Of a stretch of 33,438 bases of DNA, positions 19,874-28,472 are shown in pieces. The stretch comes from Rhizobiaceae bacterium (GTDB lineage: Bacteria; Pseudomonadota; Alphaproteobacteria; Rhizobiales; Rhizobiaceae), in the NCBI GenBank assembly GCA_020696915.1, contig JAJFMR010000002.1, positions 1-33,438 of the forward strand, in the 5' to 3' direction. The notes below the pieces were generated by a model. It was given only the letters and a program-made list of their open reading frames with translations. It ran no database searches and was not told where the DNA came from. The translations under genes were made by a program, and so were the position numbers. The number at the start of each line of letters is the position of its first letter. Within the stretch, counting starts at the first letter, position 1.

Positions 19874-19896
19874 AGCCTTTAGGAAAGGCTGTTTTT
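19874..19896 (+). promoter_or_regulatory. Terminator-like hairpin enclosing the ribosome binding site of the dehydrogenase gene
   Basis: AGCCTTT (19874-19880) pairs with AAAGGCT (19884-19890) around AGG, followed by GTTTTT, and the ATG comes at 19899. The purine-rich Shine-Dalgarno-like AGGAAAGG lies in the loop and 3' arm. Folding would hide the ribosome binding site and could also end transcription. This makes it a possible attenuator or riboregulator. Confidence 0.5.
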
Positions 19897-19898
19897 CC

Positions 19899-21017
19899 AT
19901 GCAGATTCTAGTCCTTCCGGGCGACGGCATCGGGCCGGAGATCACTGAAGCGACCTTGAAGGTTCTCCGAACGGCAGATGCGGAGGCCGGGCTCGGCCTT
20001 ACCTTCGAATTCGGCGACATCGGCCTGAAACCGCTCGCCGAGCAGGGAACGACACTTCCCGATTCGGTGGTGGAGCGCGTTCCCCTGGCGGACGGCGTGA
20101 TCCTGGGGCCCGTTTCCCATTACGAATATCCGAGCCGCGATCGCGGCGGGATCAACCCGTCCGGGGAACTGAGGGTCAGGTTCGACCTCTATGCCAACAT
20201 TCGCCCCTGCCGGTCCCGCGACGGACTTACGATCCTGCGTCGGCCGATGGATATGGTCATCCTCCGGGAAAACACCGAGGGCTTCTATTCGGACCGAAAC
20301 ATGTTTGCGGGCAGCGGCGAGTTCATGCCGGATCCCGACATGGCCCTGTCGGTCCGCAAGGTCACCGCCAGGGCCTCGGGCCGCGTGGCGAGCGTCGCCT
20401 TCGGGATCGCCCGCGGCCGGCGCAAGAAGGTGACGGCCGTTCACAAGGCCAACGTGTTGAAGCTCTCGGACGGCCTGTTCCTGCGCGAGGTGCGGAAGGT
20501 GGCCGCGGCGTTCCCGGACGTGGAGCTAGACGAGTTGCTCGTCGATGCGGCGGCGGCACATCTCATCCGGTCGCCCGATCGCTTCGATGTCATCGTTACC
20601 ACCAACATGTTCGGCGACATCCTGTCGGACGAAGCCTCCGAGCTCTGCGGCAGCCTCGGGCTCGGCGGCTCGATCAACGCCGGGGATTCGGTCTGCATCG
20701 CCCAGGCCCAGCACGGCTCGGCGCCCGACATCGCCGGCAAGGGCATCGCCAATCCGACCTCGCTGATCCTGTCGGCCGCCATGCTGCTCGACTGGCTCGG
20801 GCGCCGGCACGCGCTGAGCGGCCTCGTCGAAACGGCCCGGCGCCTCGAGGATGCGGTCGAGGCAACGCTTCGCGATCCATCGACGCGGACCCGCGACATA
20901 GGCGGATCGCTTGGAACCCAAGCATTCGCGGACGCCGTCTGCCGATCGCTGACGAGCACGACCCTCCCCGGCGCGGTCGCCCGGCCTTCCGCGCAGGAAC
21001 TGGACGCCGCTCGATGA
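19899..21017 (+). CDS. Isocitrate/isopropylmalate dehydrogenase family enzyme
   Basis: A 372-residue metal- and NAD(P)-dependent beta-decarboxylating dehydrogenase. The N-terminus LVLPGDGIGPEIT, the RENTEGFY block (123-130) with its catalytic tyrosine, VHKAN (Lys183) and NMFGDILSDEAS (237-246, metal-binding aspartates) are all in place. So is the cofactor loop HGSAPDIAGKGIANP. The substrate loop reads NPSGELRVRFDLYANIRP. It does not match the usual isocitrate, isopropylmalate or homoisocitrate patterns well, so the substrate is open (a substituted malate or tartrate-like acid). It heads a cluster with a cupin and an Ldh2-type dehydrogenase. True LeuB usually clusters with leuCD, which are absent here. 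Confidence 0.88.
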   Translation: MQILVLPGDGIGPEITEATLKVLRTADAEAGLGLTFEFGDIGLKPLAEQGTTLPDSVVERVPLADGVILGPVSHYEYPSRDRGGINPSGELRVRFDLYANIRPCRSRDGLTILRRPMDMVILRENTEGFYSDRNMFAGSGEFMPDPDMALSVRKVTARASGRVASVAFGIARGRRKKVTAVHKANVLKLSDGLFLREVRKVAAAFPDVELDELLVDAAAAHLIRSPDRFDVIVTTNMFGDILSDEASELCGSLGLGGSINAGDSVCIAQAQHGSAPDIAGKGIANPTSLILSAAMLLDWLGRRHALSGLVETARRLEDAVEATLRDPSTRTRDIGGSLGTQAFADAVCRSLTSTTLPGAVARPSAQELDAAR

Positions 21018-21158
21018 TCGTTTCAACGATCCATCGTCGCCCCCGCGCCTGCCCTTCGGCTGCATCAACCATAGTCAGGCAGCGGCGCGAGTTGGCAGTT
21101 ATGGCAATCGCAGGTCCGGCGAACCAGCCGGATCGCCGGACGGCAAGAAGGTGATGGA

Positions 21159-21572
21159 ATGAACATGCAGACCGTGCGGCCCGGTATATTCCGCCCCGAC
21201 GAGATCAAGGCGCATGAACGGGGCGGCGGAGCCAGAACCATTCCCCTCGTCAACCGCGCCTCCGGCACGACCAGCTTCATCAACGGCATCACGATCTTCG
21301 AGCCGGGCGCCGCCATTCCGCTTCACAAGCACAATTGCGAGGAGAGCGTGATGCTTCTCGAAGGCAAGGCGATCGCCGAGATCGACGGTGAGCGGCATGT
21401 CCTGAAACCTCAGGATACAACCTTCATCCCGGCCGGACTGCCACACCGCTTCATCAACGCATCGAGCAGCGAACCCATGAAAATCCTCTGGATCTATGCG
21501 ACCGTAGACGCCACGCGCACCATCGTGGAAACCGGTGACACCCGCACGATCGACACCGAGCAAGGGAGCTGA
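21159..21572 (+). CDS. Small single-domain cupin protein
   Basis: A 137-residue cytoplasmic protein with one cupin domain. Motif 1 is HKHNCEESVMLLEG (metal-ligand His-His-Glu) and motif 2 is PAGLPHRFIN. Small cupins act as isomerases, lyases, dioxygenases or ligand-binding modules, so its reaction cannot be named. AAGAAGG stands 8 bases before the ATG; a second ATG is two codons on. It lies 141 bases after the dehydrogenase and 32 bases before the Ldh2-type gene, in the same direction, so a shared pathway is likely. Confidence 0.85.
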   Translation: MNMQTVRPGIFRPDEIKAHERGGGARTIPLVNRASGTTSFINGITIFEPGAAIPLHKHNCEESVMLLEGKAIAEIDGERHVLKPQDTTFIPAGLPHRFINASSSEPMKILWIYATVDATRTIVETGDTRTIDTEQGS

Positions 21573-21604
21573 AGGCGACGTTCGCGAGGCGCCGCATTCC
21601 GCCA

Positions 21605-22744
21605 GTGGAGGCCGACACGTCATCAGAACCACACCATGGGGCGCCGGTTCCGGGCGCCAATGTCGCGCCCGATCGGCTGCTCGCCTTTGCGGCGGCAATC
21701 TACGAGGCGGCCGGAATGCGCCCGGACGAGGCCCGTCTGGCCGCGGACACGCTGGTGCAAGCCGATCTGTGGGGACATCAGAGCCATGGCGTCATGCGGC
21801 TTTCCTGGTATGCGGCGCGCCTGAAGTCCGGGGTCGTCGCCCCGCTCGCATCCCCGGAAACCGTGATCGACGCCGGCGCCATCGCGGTGATCGACGGACA
21901 TGATGCCATGGGCCAGGTGGTGGCCGCCGGGGCGGCAAAAGAGGCGGTGAAGCGCGCCAAGGCGCACGGCGTCGGCGTCGTGGCCGTGCGCAATTCCAAT
22001 CACTTCGGCACCGCGATGTATTTCACGCGGATGGCGGCGCTTGAAGGATGCGTGGGCTTTCTGGCAGCCAATGCCAGCCCTGCCATGGCGCCTTGGGGCG
22101 GGCGTGAGAACGCGGTCGGCACCAATCCCTGGTCATGGGCGGCTCCGGCCGGCAGGTTCGCGCCGCTGATGCTCGACATCGCCAATACCGGCGTGGCGCG
22201 CGGCAAGATCTATCTCGCCCGCCAGAAGGGCGTTCCGATCCCGGAGGGCTGGGCCGTCGACGGGGAGGGCGTTCCAACCACCGATCCCGTTGCCGCACTG
22301 GCTGGAGCCAGCCTGCCGATGGCCGGCCACAAGGGCTACGCGATCGCGGTGGTCATGGACATGCTCGCGGGCGTCCTCGGCGGCGGCAGCTTCGGCAGGA
22401 GCGTCGCCGGCCCCTACCAGTCGGAGCGCCGCGGCGGGGTCGGCCACTTCCTGCTGGCCCTGGACATCGAAGCCTTCCAGCCCCGCGCCTCGTTCGAAGA
22501 ACGCCTGGAGACGCTCATCACCGAACTCAAGGGCGTCGCATTGGCGAAGGGTGTCGAGGAGATCGTCTATCCGGGCGAGCTCGAGTCCCGCAATGCCGAG
22601 CACAACCTCCGGATCGGGATCGAACTACCCGACGACACGCTGGCCGACCTCGCCAGGCTTGCAGAGGAATATGGCTGCCCCCAGCTGCTTCCCTTCGGCC
22701 GCCAGCGCGCCGAGCCTGGCACCGCATCCGGACAGAACGGATGA
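21605..22744 (+). CDS. Malate/L-lactate dehydrogenase family (Ldh2) oxidoreductase
   Basis: A 379-residue NAD(P)-dependent 2-oxo/2-hydroxyacid oxidoreductase of the family that includes ureidoglycolate, sulfolactate and malate dehydrogenases. Motifs are GHQSHGVMRLSWY with the catalytic His61, SNHFGTAMYF (131-140), GTNPWSWAAP and GHKGYAIAVVMDMLAGVLGGGSFG. It reduces or oxidises a small hydroxyacid; which one is unknown. The start is a GTG without a clear ribosome binding site. The first 20 residues are outside the usual fold, and no better in-frame start is available. It is probably coupled to the cupin gene, 32 bases upstream. It converges on the threonine aldolase gene with 23 bases between stops. 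Confidence 0.88.
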   Translation: MEADTSSEPHHGAPVPGANVAPDRLLAFAAAIYEAAGMRPDEARLAADTLVQADLWGHQSHGVMRLSWYAARLKSGVVAPLASPETVIDAGAIAVIDGHDAMGQVVAAGAAKEAVKRAKAHGVGVVAVRNSNHFGTAMYFTRMAALEGCVGFLAANASPAMAPWGGRENAVGTNPWSWAAPAGRFAPLMLDIANTGVARGKIYLARQKGVPIPEGWAVDGEGVPTTDPVAALAGASLPMAGHKGYAIAVVMDMLAGVLGGGSFGRSVAGPYQSERRGGVGHFLLALDIEAFQPRASFEERLETLITELKGVALAKGVEEIVYPGELESRNAEHNLRIGIELPDDTLADLARLAEEYGCPQLLPFGRQRAEPGTASGQNG

Positions 22745-22767
22745 GTTGCAGCCACGCCCGGCCCGTT

Positions 22768-23805
22768 TCAGGTTCTCTGCAACGTGTCGGCCACGGCGGC
22801 AAGTCCCCTTTCGACGGCGCCTTCGTCGATATGCCGGTGGGTAACGAAGCGGGCCACGGATCCCGACTGAAGCACCAGGACGCCACGTTCCTTCAGTCTG
22901 ACGGCAAAGTGGGGTACGAGTTCGGGAAATGCGTCGAGCCTGCAGTTGACGATGTTCGTCTGTACGTTTTGTGGGACCACAAGGCTGGCATCGATCGCAG
23001 CGAGCCCGGCGGCCAAAACCCCTGCCGTGCAGTGATCGCTGCGGGCCTGGGCATAAGGATCGCCCAGCGCGACGAGGCCCGCCGCTGCAACGATCCCCGC
23101 CTGGCGCATGCCGCCGCCGACCATGCGCACCTTCCGCCTGGCGCGCAGAATAAAGGCATCGTCGCCCGCCAGAAGCGACCCGACCGGCGCGCCCAGCCCC
23201 TTCGAGACACAGAACATGACCGTGTCGGCATGCCGGCAGATGTCGGCTGCCGAGGAATCCAGATGAACCGCGGCGTTGAAGAGACGCGCGCCGTCCAGAT
23301 GGATCACGACGCCCGCGCCGGCTGCGAGCCCATGAAGACGGCCCATGGTCGCGAGCGGCGTCACCGTTCCGCCGGCGGCATTGTGCGTGTTCTCGACGCA
23401 GATCAGCCGGGTGCGGGCCACGTTATCCTTGCCCTCGCCTTTGATTACGGCGGCGATGTCATCTGGATCGAGCACCCCGCTCGGCGCGGTGACCGGTCGC
23501 ACGACGGCGCCGGCCAGGCCGGAAACCGCGCCTCCTTCGGAGTTGTACATGTGGGCCGCGGATTCCAGGATGATCTCTTCGCCGGGGCTGACATGGCTGA
23601 GCACCGCGACGAGGTTCCCCATCGTGCCGCTTGGGACGAAGACCGCCGCCTGCTTGCCGACGAGTTCCGCGGCGCGCCGTTCAAGTTCGTTGACGGTCGG
23701 ATCGTCCCCGCGCGCGGCGTCGCCCACCTCGGCCGCGGCGATCGCAGCCATCATCGCCTGCGTCGGCCTGGTTACGGTATCGCTTCTGAAATCGACGTAG
23801 TCCAT
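22768..23805 (-). CDS. Low-specificity L-threonine aldolase family protein
   Basis: A 345-residue PLP enzyme of the beta-eliminating lyase/threonine aldolase family. It begins with DFRSDTVTRPTQAMMAAI. Further markers are GDDPTVNELE, FVPSGTMGNLVAV, the PLP aspartate and arginine in HLDGARLFNAAV, and the PLP lysine in CVSKGLGAPVGSLL. It splits beta-hydroxy amino acids into glycine and an aldehyde; related enzymes act on hydroxyaspartate or phenylserine. The ATG at 23805 has AGGA 5 bases upstream and matches the family start. It sits on the opposite strand, divergent from tctC, and may be a passenger or part of the same pathway. Confidence 0.88.
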   Translation of the reverse strand: MDYVDFRSDTVTRPTQAMMAAIAAAEVGDAARGDDPTVNELERRAAELVGKQAAVFVPSGTMGNLVAVLSHVSPGEEIILESAAHMYNSEGGAVSGLAGAVVRPVTAPSGVLDPDDIAAVIKGEGKDNVARTRLICVENTHNAAGGTVTPLATMGRLHGLAAGAGVVIHLDGARLFNAAVHLDSSAADICRHADTVMFCVSKGLGAPVGSLLAGDDAFILRARRKVRMVGGGMRQAGIVAAAGLVALGDPYAQARSDHCTAGVLAAGLAAIDASLVVPQNVQTNIVNCRLDAFPELVPHFAVRLKERGVLVLQSGSVARFVTHRHIDEGAVERGLAAVADTLQRT

Positions 23806-23862
23806 TGGTGTCCTCGCCTCGCGCGCCGGCAGAGAAAGCCGTTTTGAATGTCGCGGGACCTG

Positions 23863-23891
23863 TGGCACGTTCCGGCGTCGAGGACTATACG
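23863..23891 (+). promoter_or_regulatory. Weak candidate promoter for the tct genes
   Basis: TGGCAC (23863-23868) and TATACG (23886-23891) are spaced by 17 bases in the 260-base region between the aldolase and tctC. It resembles a sigma-70-type promoter only loosely. Confidence 0.2.
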
Positions 23892-24065
23892 ATCCTGGCG
23901 GACGCGCATTTCGCTTCGGAAGGAAGACCTCACGGGCAAGGACGGTAAGGCGCCGTCAGGAGGACGACTAAGAATCACCGGTCCGGCAGCGCCGGGCTTG
24001 GAAAGACCCCCGCCAGATCGTCGGGGACGACATGTCAGTCGAGTTCACAACCAGGAGGAAGCTTG

Positions 24066-25016
24066 ATGAAAAGTCTGTTCACCGCCGGAGCACTCGCGCT
24101 GTCGCTGTTGGCGGCACCGGCTGCCGCCGACCCTGCGACCGTCATGGCCCCGGGCGGGCCGGGCGGCGGCTACGACGCCATGGCGAGGCTGCCCTTCCAG
24201 GCGATGCAGGAGGCCGGCATCTTCACCGACGGCGCCCAATTCACGAACAAGGGCGGCGCCGGCGGCACGATCGGCCTTGCCGAGTTCGTCAACAACAACA
24301 AGGGCAACGACAACGCGGTCATGTCGATGGGCGCGATTCTCGTCGGCGGTATTCTCCTGAACAATTCGCCCGTCACGCTGGACGACGTGACGCCGCTCGT
24401 CCGACTGATCAACGACACGGGTGCCGTCGCCGTGCCGCCGGATTCGCCGATCAAAACCGTCGATGATTTCGTTGCCGAGCTGAAGAAGGATCCGGGCGCG
24501 TTCCCCATCGGCGGCGGGTCGGCGGGCGGCGTGGACCACATCGCCGCCGCGCTGATCGCCAAGGAAGCCGGCGCTGCCGTCGACAAGCTCAATTACATCC
24601 CCTATCCCAGCGGAGCCGAGGTGGTGGCGGCAATCGCCGGCGGGACCATCGACGGGGCCATTTCGGGGGTTTCCGAGTTCAAGCAGTTCGCCGATGCCGG
24701 ACGACTCCGCATCATTGCCGTCACCGGCGAGGAACGCGTCCCGGGGATCGATGCTCCGACGCTCAAGGAAGCCGGCCTCAACGTGTCGATCGGCAACTGG
24801 CGCGGGATCATCGGAGCGCCGGAAATGTCGCAGGAAGGCCGCCAGATGTGGCTCGACAGGTTTGCCAAGATGCACGAGTCCGACGCCTGGAAAAAGGTTC
24901 TCGAGGCCCAGAGCTGGGAAGACGCCTACCTTGCCGGCGACGAATTCGAGGCGTTTCTCGACGAGGAGAAGACACGTCAGGAGCAGGTCCTCAAGGACGT
25001 CGGCTTGCTCAAATAG
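24066..25016 (+). CDS. tctC: Tripartite tricarboxylate transporter substrate-binding protein TctC
   Basis: A 316-residue periplasmic binding protein of the TctC/Bug family. It has a signal peptide (about residues 1-21, ending PAAAD), then PGGPGGGYDAMAR, FTNKGGAGGTIGLAEF and the typical late segment NWRGIIGAP. It captures a carboxylic acid for the TctAB membrane pair. The ligand is not readable from sequence. A strong AGGAGG lies 7 bases before the ATG, and an adjacent TTG is the alternative start. It is followed by a 333-base gap before tctB, whereas these genes are usually close. Confidence 0.92.
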   Translation: MKSLFTAGALALSLLAAPAAADPATVMAPGGPGGGYDAMARLPFQAMQEAGIFTDGAQFTNKGGAGGTIGLAEFVNNNKGNDNAVMSMGAILVGGILLNNSPVTLDDVTPLVRLINDTGAVAVPPDSPIKTVDDFVAELKKDPGAFPIGGGSAGGVDHIAAALIAKEAGAAVDKLNYIPYPSGAEVVAAIAGGTIDGAISGVSEFKQFADAGRLRIIAVTGEERVPGIDAPTLKEAGLNVSIGNWRGIIGAPEMSQEGRQMWLDRFAKMHESDAWKKVLEAQSWEDAYLAGDEFEAFLDEEKTRQEQVLKDVGLLK

Positions 25017-25030
25017 GTCCTGCAAGGCCT

Positions 25031-25049
25031 GGCGGCCGGCGACGCCGCC
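25031..25049. repeat. Hairpin just after tctC
   Basis: GGCGGC (25031-25036) pairs with GCCGCC (25044-25049), loop CGGCGAC, 15 bases after the tctC stop and with no T-tract. It may stabilise the tctC message or lower read-through to tctBA, so that more binding protein than permease is made. The remaining gap holds the short frame listed next. Confidence 0.35.
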
Positions 25050-25179
25050 TCGTAGCCGGTCTTTTCTGCGGGCGGGGCATGGAGCGGCACCTGCCTGCAG
25101 CCGACAGGGACGAAGGGCACCGCCCTTCGGCCGATTTTGCGGCAGAACGACTTTTGCTGCCTGCCAGGGAGCGACGGGG

Positions 25180-25353
25180 ATGCGGACGGACAGCTTGTAT
25201 CTGCAGCGCATGGCCGGCACCGGCGGCCCGGCGCTGCGCGGCCGTCGGCTCACCGACGCGGCGAGCGTTCTCGTAAATGGCCGTCTCGCGGGCCGCACCG
25301 GACGTCTCCTGACCTCCCGCGCCTCCCTCCATCGCCGGCTGCTTCGGCCATGA
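25180..25353 (+). CDS. Possible small ORF overlapping the start of tctB
   Basis: A frame of 57 codons starts with ATG at 25180, preceded by GGGAG at 8 bases. It ends at a TGA that overlaps the tctB ATG (ATGA at 25350-25353). The product is arginine-rich with no recognised domain (MRTDSLYLQRMAGTGG...). It may be a leader coupling translation to tctB, which itself lacks a ribosome binding site. Chance in GC-rich DNA is equally possible. Confidence 0.25.
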   Translation: MRTDSLYLQRMAGTGGPALRGRRLTDAASVLVNGRLAGRTGRLLTSRASLHRRLLRP

Positions 25354-25823
25354 CGGACCGGCCATACTGGCTCGGTGCGGCGGTCGCGGCCATCGGCGTG
25401 GTCTGGCTCTACCAGGCGCTGTCTCTCCCACAGCAGGCGCAATATGCGCAGATTGGCCCCGGCTTCTTCGTCAGCCTGGTCGGGGCTGCCCTCATTGCCC
25501 TCGGCGCGCTCCTGACCTGGCAGATTCACAACGGGGAGACGTTCGAGGCGCAAAACAGCGAGGATGTCGACGCCGACGCACAGGCGTCGTGGCCCGCCCT
25601 CGGTTTCACGGTGGCCGCGACGGTCCTGCCGATGCTTGCCATCGACGTCCTTGGATTTCCCGCTACCGCGACGCTCATGTTCCTACTCGTCTCGCGCGCC
25701 TTCGGATCTCGCCGCTACCTGCTCAACGCGGTGATCGGCATCGCCTTCAGCGTGATCTGCTGGCTCGGCTTCTCGGCACTCGGAGTCCAGCTCGGCGGCC
25801 TGTTGCCGGCAATGGGACTCTGA
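25350..25823 (+). CDS. tctB: Tripartite tricarboxylate transporter small membrane protein TctB
   Basis: A 157-residue protein with four hydrophobic segments (about residues 8-24, 34-54, 80-101 and 120-147), as in the TctB family. Typical features are the short N-terminal [20 protein letters not shown] and the phrase [12 protein letters not shown]. It partners TctA in the inner membrane. Homology ends at the ATG at 25350, which has no clear ribosome binding site. It is separated from tctA by 1 base. Confidence 0.88.
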   Translation: MTDRPYWLGAAVAAIGVVWLYQALSLPQQAQYAQIGPGFFVSLVGAALIALGALLTWQIHNGETFEAQNSEDVDADAQASWPALGFTVAATVLPMLAIDVLGFPATATLMFLLVSRAFGSRRYLLNAVIGIAFSVICWLGFSALGVQLGGLLPAMGL

Positions 25824-25824
25824 C

Positions 25825-27342
25825 ATGGGCACACTCGACTCCCTGCTCAACGGTTTCAGCGTCGCCCTGCAGCCGATCAACCTGTTCTGGGCTCTCGTCG
25901 GCTCCGCGCTCGGCACGGCGATCGGTGTGCTGCCCGGAATTGGCCCGGCGCTGACCATAGCGCTGTTGTTGCCGGTCACCGCATATCTGGAGCCGACGGC
26001 GGCGTTCATCATGTTCGCGGGGATTCTCTACGGTGCCATGTATGGAGGGTCGACGACGTCGATTCTCCTGAACACGCCAGGCGAGAGCGGTTCGATGATG
26101 ACTGCCCTCGAAGGCAACAAGATGGCCAAGAACGGGCGTGGCGCCGCGGCGCTCGCAACCGCCGCGATCGGATCCTACGTTGCCGGCACGCTCGCAACGA
26201 TCGCGCTGACCTTTCTTGCCCCGGCGATCGCCGAACTCGCCTTCATCTTCGGCCCCGAGGATTATTTCGCGCTCATCGTGCTGTCGTTCACGTCCGTGTC
26301 GGTGGTCCTCGGCACCTCTCGGGTGCGCGGCTTCATCGCGCTATTCATTGGACTGGCCATGGGCGTGGTGGGAATCGACGGGCAGACGGGCCAGGCGCGC
26401 CTGTCCTTCGGCAGGCCGGACCTGCTCGACGGCATCGACATCACGCTCGTCCTGGTGTCACTGTTTGCGGTCGGCGAGACGTTCTACGTCGCCAGCAGGT
26501 TCAGCAAGGCGCCGCCGAACTTCAACCCGCTGTCGGGCGGCGCCTGGATGACCCGCGAGGACTGGAAGCGATCCTGGAAGCCCTGGTTGAGGGGGACGTT
26601 CATCGGATTTCCCATCGGGGCGCTGCCGGCCGGCGGCTCCGAAATCCCGACCTTCCTTTCCTATTCGCTGGAGCGCCGTCTTTCCCCAAAGCCGGAAGAG
26701 TTCGGGCATGGCGCCATCGAAGGGGTCGCTGGGCCGGAGGCGGCCAACAACGCTTCGGCAGCCGGCGTCCTCGTGCCGCTGCTGACACTGGGGCTGCCGA
26801 CATCCGCGACGGCCGCCATCCTGCTGGCGGCGTTCCAGAACTACGGGCTGCAGCCGGGGCCGCTGCTCTTCATCAACAGCGGCGATCTGGTCTGGGGGCT
26901 GATCGCCTCCCTCTATATCGGCAATCTCATGCTGGTCGTCCTCAACCTGCCGCTGGTCGGACTGTGGGTGCGCCTGCTTCTGATCCCGAGGCCCTACCTC
27001 TATTCCGGCATATTGATATTCGCGCTGATCGGCATCTGGGGCGTTTCCAATTCCTGGGTCGATCTCCTGCTGATGCTGGTGATCGGGGTCATGGGCTACG
27101 TGATGCGGGTCTACGATTTCCCGATCGCGCCCGTGCTGATCGGACTGATCCTCGGGCCGATGGCGGAAACCGAGTTGCGGCGCGCACTGTCCATCAGCCA
27201 GGGTGATCCGCTGGCCCTCGTGTCATCTCCCATATCAGCCACGATGCTCGCTTTGTCGGCCGCGGTCTTCGTGCTGCCCATTCTCTTCAAGTGGATGCGT
27301 TCATCCGACAAGCCGGACGCCGCCGCGGCTCGGCAGCCCTAG
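25825..27342 (+). CDS. tctA: Tripartite tricarboxylate transporter large permease TctA
   Basis: A 505-residue permease with about ten to twelve membrane segments. The two family repeats are clear: [22 protein letters not shown] and the [29 protein letters not shown] loop near residues 70-98. In the second half are [23 protein letters not shown] and [31 protein letters not shown]. It moves the substrate delivered by TctC using a cation gradient. It starts 1 base after tctB, and is followed 215 bases later by the lyase gene. Confidence 0.94.
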   Translation: MGTLDSLLNGFSVALQPINLFWALVGSALGTAIGVLPGIGPALTIALLLPVTAYLEPTAAFIMFAGILYGAMYGGSTTSILLNTPGESGSMMTALEGNKMAKNGRGAAALATAAIGSYVAGTLATIALTFLAPAIAELAFIFGPEDYFALIVLSFTSVSVVLGTSRVRGFIALFIGLAMGVVGIDGQTGQARLSFGRPDLLDGIDITLVLVSLFAVGETFYVASRFSKAPPNFNPLSGGAWMTREDWKRSWKPWLRGTFIGFPIGALPAGGSEIPTFLSYSLERRLSPKPEEFGHGAIEGVAGPEAANNASAAGVLVPLLTLGLPTSATAAILLAAFQNYGLQPGPLLFINSGDLVWGLIASLYIGNLMLVVLNLPLVGLWVRLLLIPRPYLYSGILIFALIGIWGVSNSWVDLLLMLVIGVMGYVMRVYDFPIAPVLIGLILGPMAETELRRALSISQGDPLALVSSPISATMLALSAAVFVLPILFKWMRSSDKPDAAAARQP

Positions 27343-27355
27343 GAGCCGAAAGGGA

Positions 27356-27368
27356 CGGGGCCGCCCCG
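27356..27368. repeat. Short GC hairpin after tctA
   Basis: CGGGG (27356-27360) pairs with CCCCG (27364-27368) across CCG, 13 bases past the tctA stop, with no T-tract. It is a weak candidate for a transcription pause or processing site before the lyase gene. Confidence 0.2.
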
Positions 27369-27557
27369 CGGCCACGGGGGACGCCCGAACATCCAAGGTT
27401 GCGTAGAATCCGTGGCGCCGCTACATGGGCCGTCGGACCATCTTTGCCCACCGGCGGCACCTCTGGCGCGACCTGGCCCGCCCGACCTTCGAACCGTTCG
27501 GATCCGTTGACCGGGGCACGTCGGGCTCATCGACCGCGATTCTGGCAGGAGCGATAA

Positions 27558-28472
27558 ATGACAGGACCCTGGCTGATCGCCGGCCAACGGCCGCAAGAGC
27601 CCGCCGGGCAGCGCCTGAGAGAGCTGATCCGGCGCCCGGGCATTGTTCGCGTGCCGGGGGCGCATGACGGGCTTACCGCGCGGCTGGCGCGCCGCGCGGG
27701 ATTCGAGTGCCTCTATCTTTCGGGTGCCGCGCTGTCGGCATCCATGGCATTGCCCGACCTGGGCGTCATCTCCCAGGACGAACTCGTCCATGCCTCGCGG
27801 ATGATTTGCCGCGCGGCTGGCCTGCCGCTGATTGTCGACGGCGACACTGGATATGGCGAAGCGCTCAACGTCATGCGGCTGGTCGCCGAACTGGAGCAGT
27901 CCGGCGCCGCCGCAGTACAGCTGGAAGACCAGCAGCTGCCCAAGAAATGCGGCCACCTCAACGACAAGCGCCTGGTGCCCGCCGAGGAGATGGCCCGCAA
28001 GATCGATGCGGCGCGCCGCGCCCGCAGTGATCTCGTCATCGTCGCGCGCACCGATGCCGCCGCCGTTGGCCTCGAGGAGGCGATCCGCCGCGCCCGGCTC
28101 TATGTCGAAGCCGGCGCCGACGTGATCTTCCCGGAGGCGCTTTCGTCGGATGACGACTTCCGCGCGGTCGCCGACGCCGTTGCGGCGCCAATCCTTGCCA
28201 ACATGACGGAGTTCGGACGCACGCCCTATCGCAGCGCCGCCGATTTCGAAAGGCTGGGCTGCAAGCTGGTCATCTGGCCGGTTTCGTCACTGCGGGTGGC
28301 GGCCAAGGCGGCCGGGGAACTCTATTCGCACCTGGCCGAAACGGGGGAGACGCGCAGCCTGCTCGAACGGATGCAGACGCGGGCCGAGCTCTACGAGGCG
28401 ATCGGATATCATGATTACGAGGCGCTGGATGCCACCATCGCCCGCTCTGCCGTCCCGGAGACCCCGCAATGA
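27558..28472 (+). CDS. PrpB-like methylisocitrate lyase (isocitrate lyase/PEP mutase superfamily)
   Basis: A 304-residue TIM-barrel lyase cutting a carbon-carbon bond of a 2-alkylmalate-type acid, classically 2-methylisocitrate to pyruvate and succinate. The active-site sequence KKCGHLNDK (129-137; catalytic Cys131) is that of isocitrate/methylisocitrate lyases, not PEP mutase. The metal-site sequence DGDTGYGEALNV and the C-terminal MQTRAELYEAIGYHDYE match PrpB closely. The segment ILANMTEFGRTPY is also PrpB-like. AGGAG is 7 bases before the ATG. It overlaps the PrpD-like gene by 4 bases (ATGA). Related enzymes include dimethylmalate lyase, so the natural substrate need not be methylisocitrate. 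Confidence 0.88.
   Translation: MTGPWLIAGQRPQEPAGQRLRELIRRPGIVRVPGAHDGLTARLARRAGFECLYLSGAALSASMALPDLGVISQDELVHASRMICRAAGLPLIVDGDTGYGEALNVMRLVAELEQSGAAAVQLEDQQLPKKCGHLNDKRLVPAEEMARKIDAARRARSDLVIVARTDAAAVGLEEAIRRARLYVEAGADVIFPEALSSDDDFRAVADAVAAPILANMTEFGRTPYRSAADFERLGCKLVIWPVSSLRVAAKAAGELYSHLAETGETRSLLERMQTRAELYEAIGYHDYEALDATIARSAVPETPQ

Noticed and set aside
23863-23877. Possible sigma-54 promoter (TGGCAC followed by GGCG)
   Set aside because: The -24 half matches, but the -12 element should read TTGC and does not. No enhancer-binding regulator is nearby.
24045-25553. 502-residue open frame on the minus strand opposite tctC
   Set aside because: tctC has a signal peptide, strong ribosome binding site and family motifs; the opposite frame has none.
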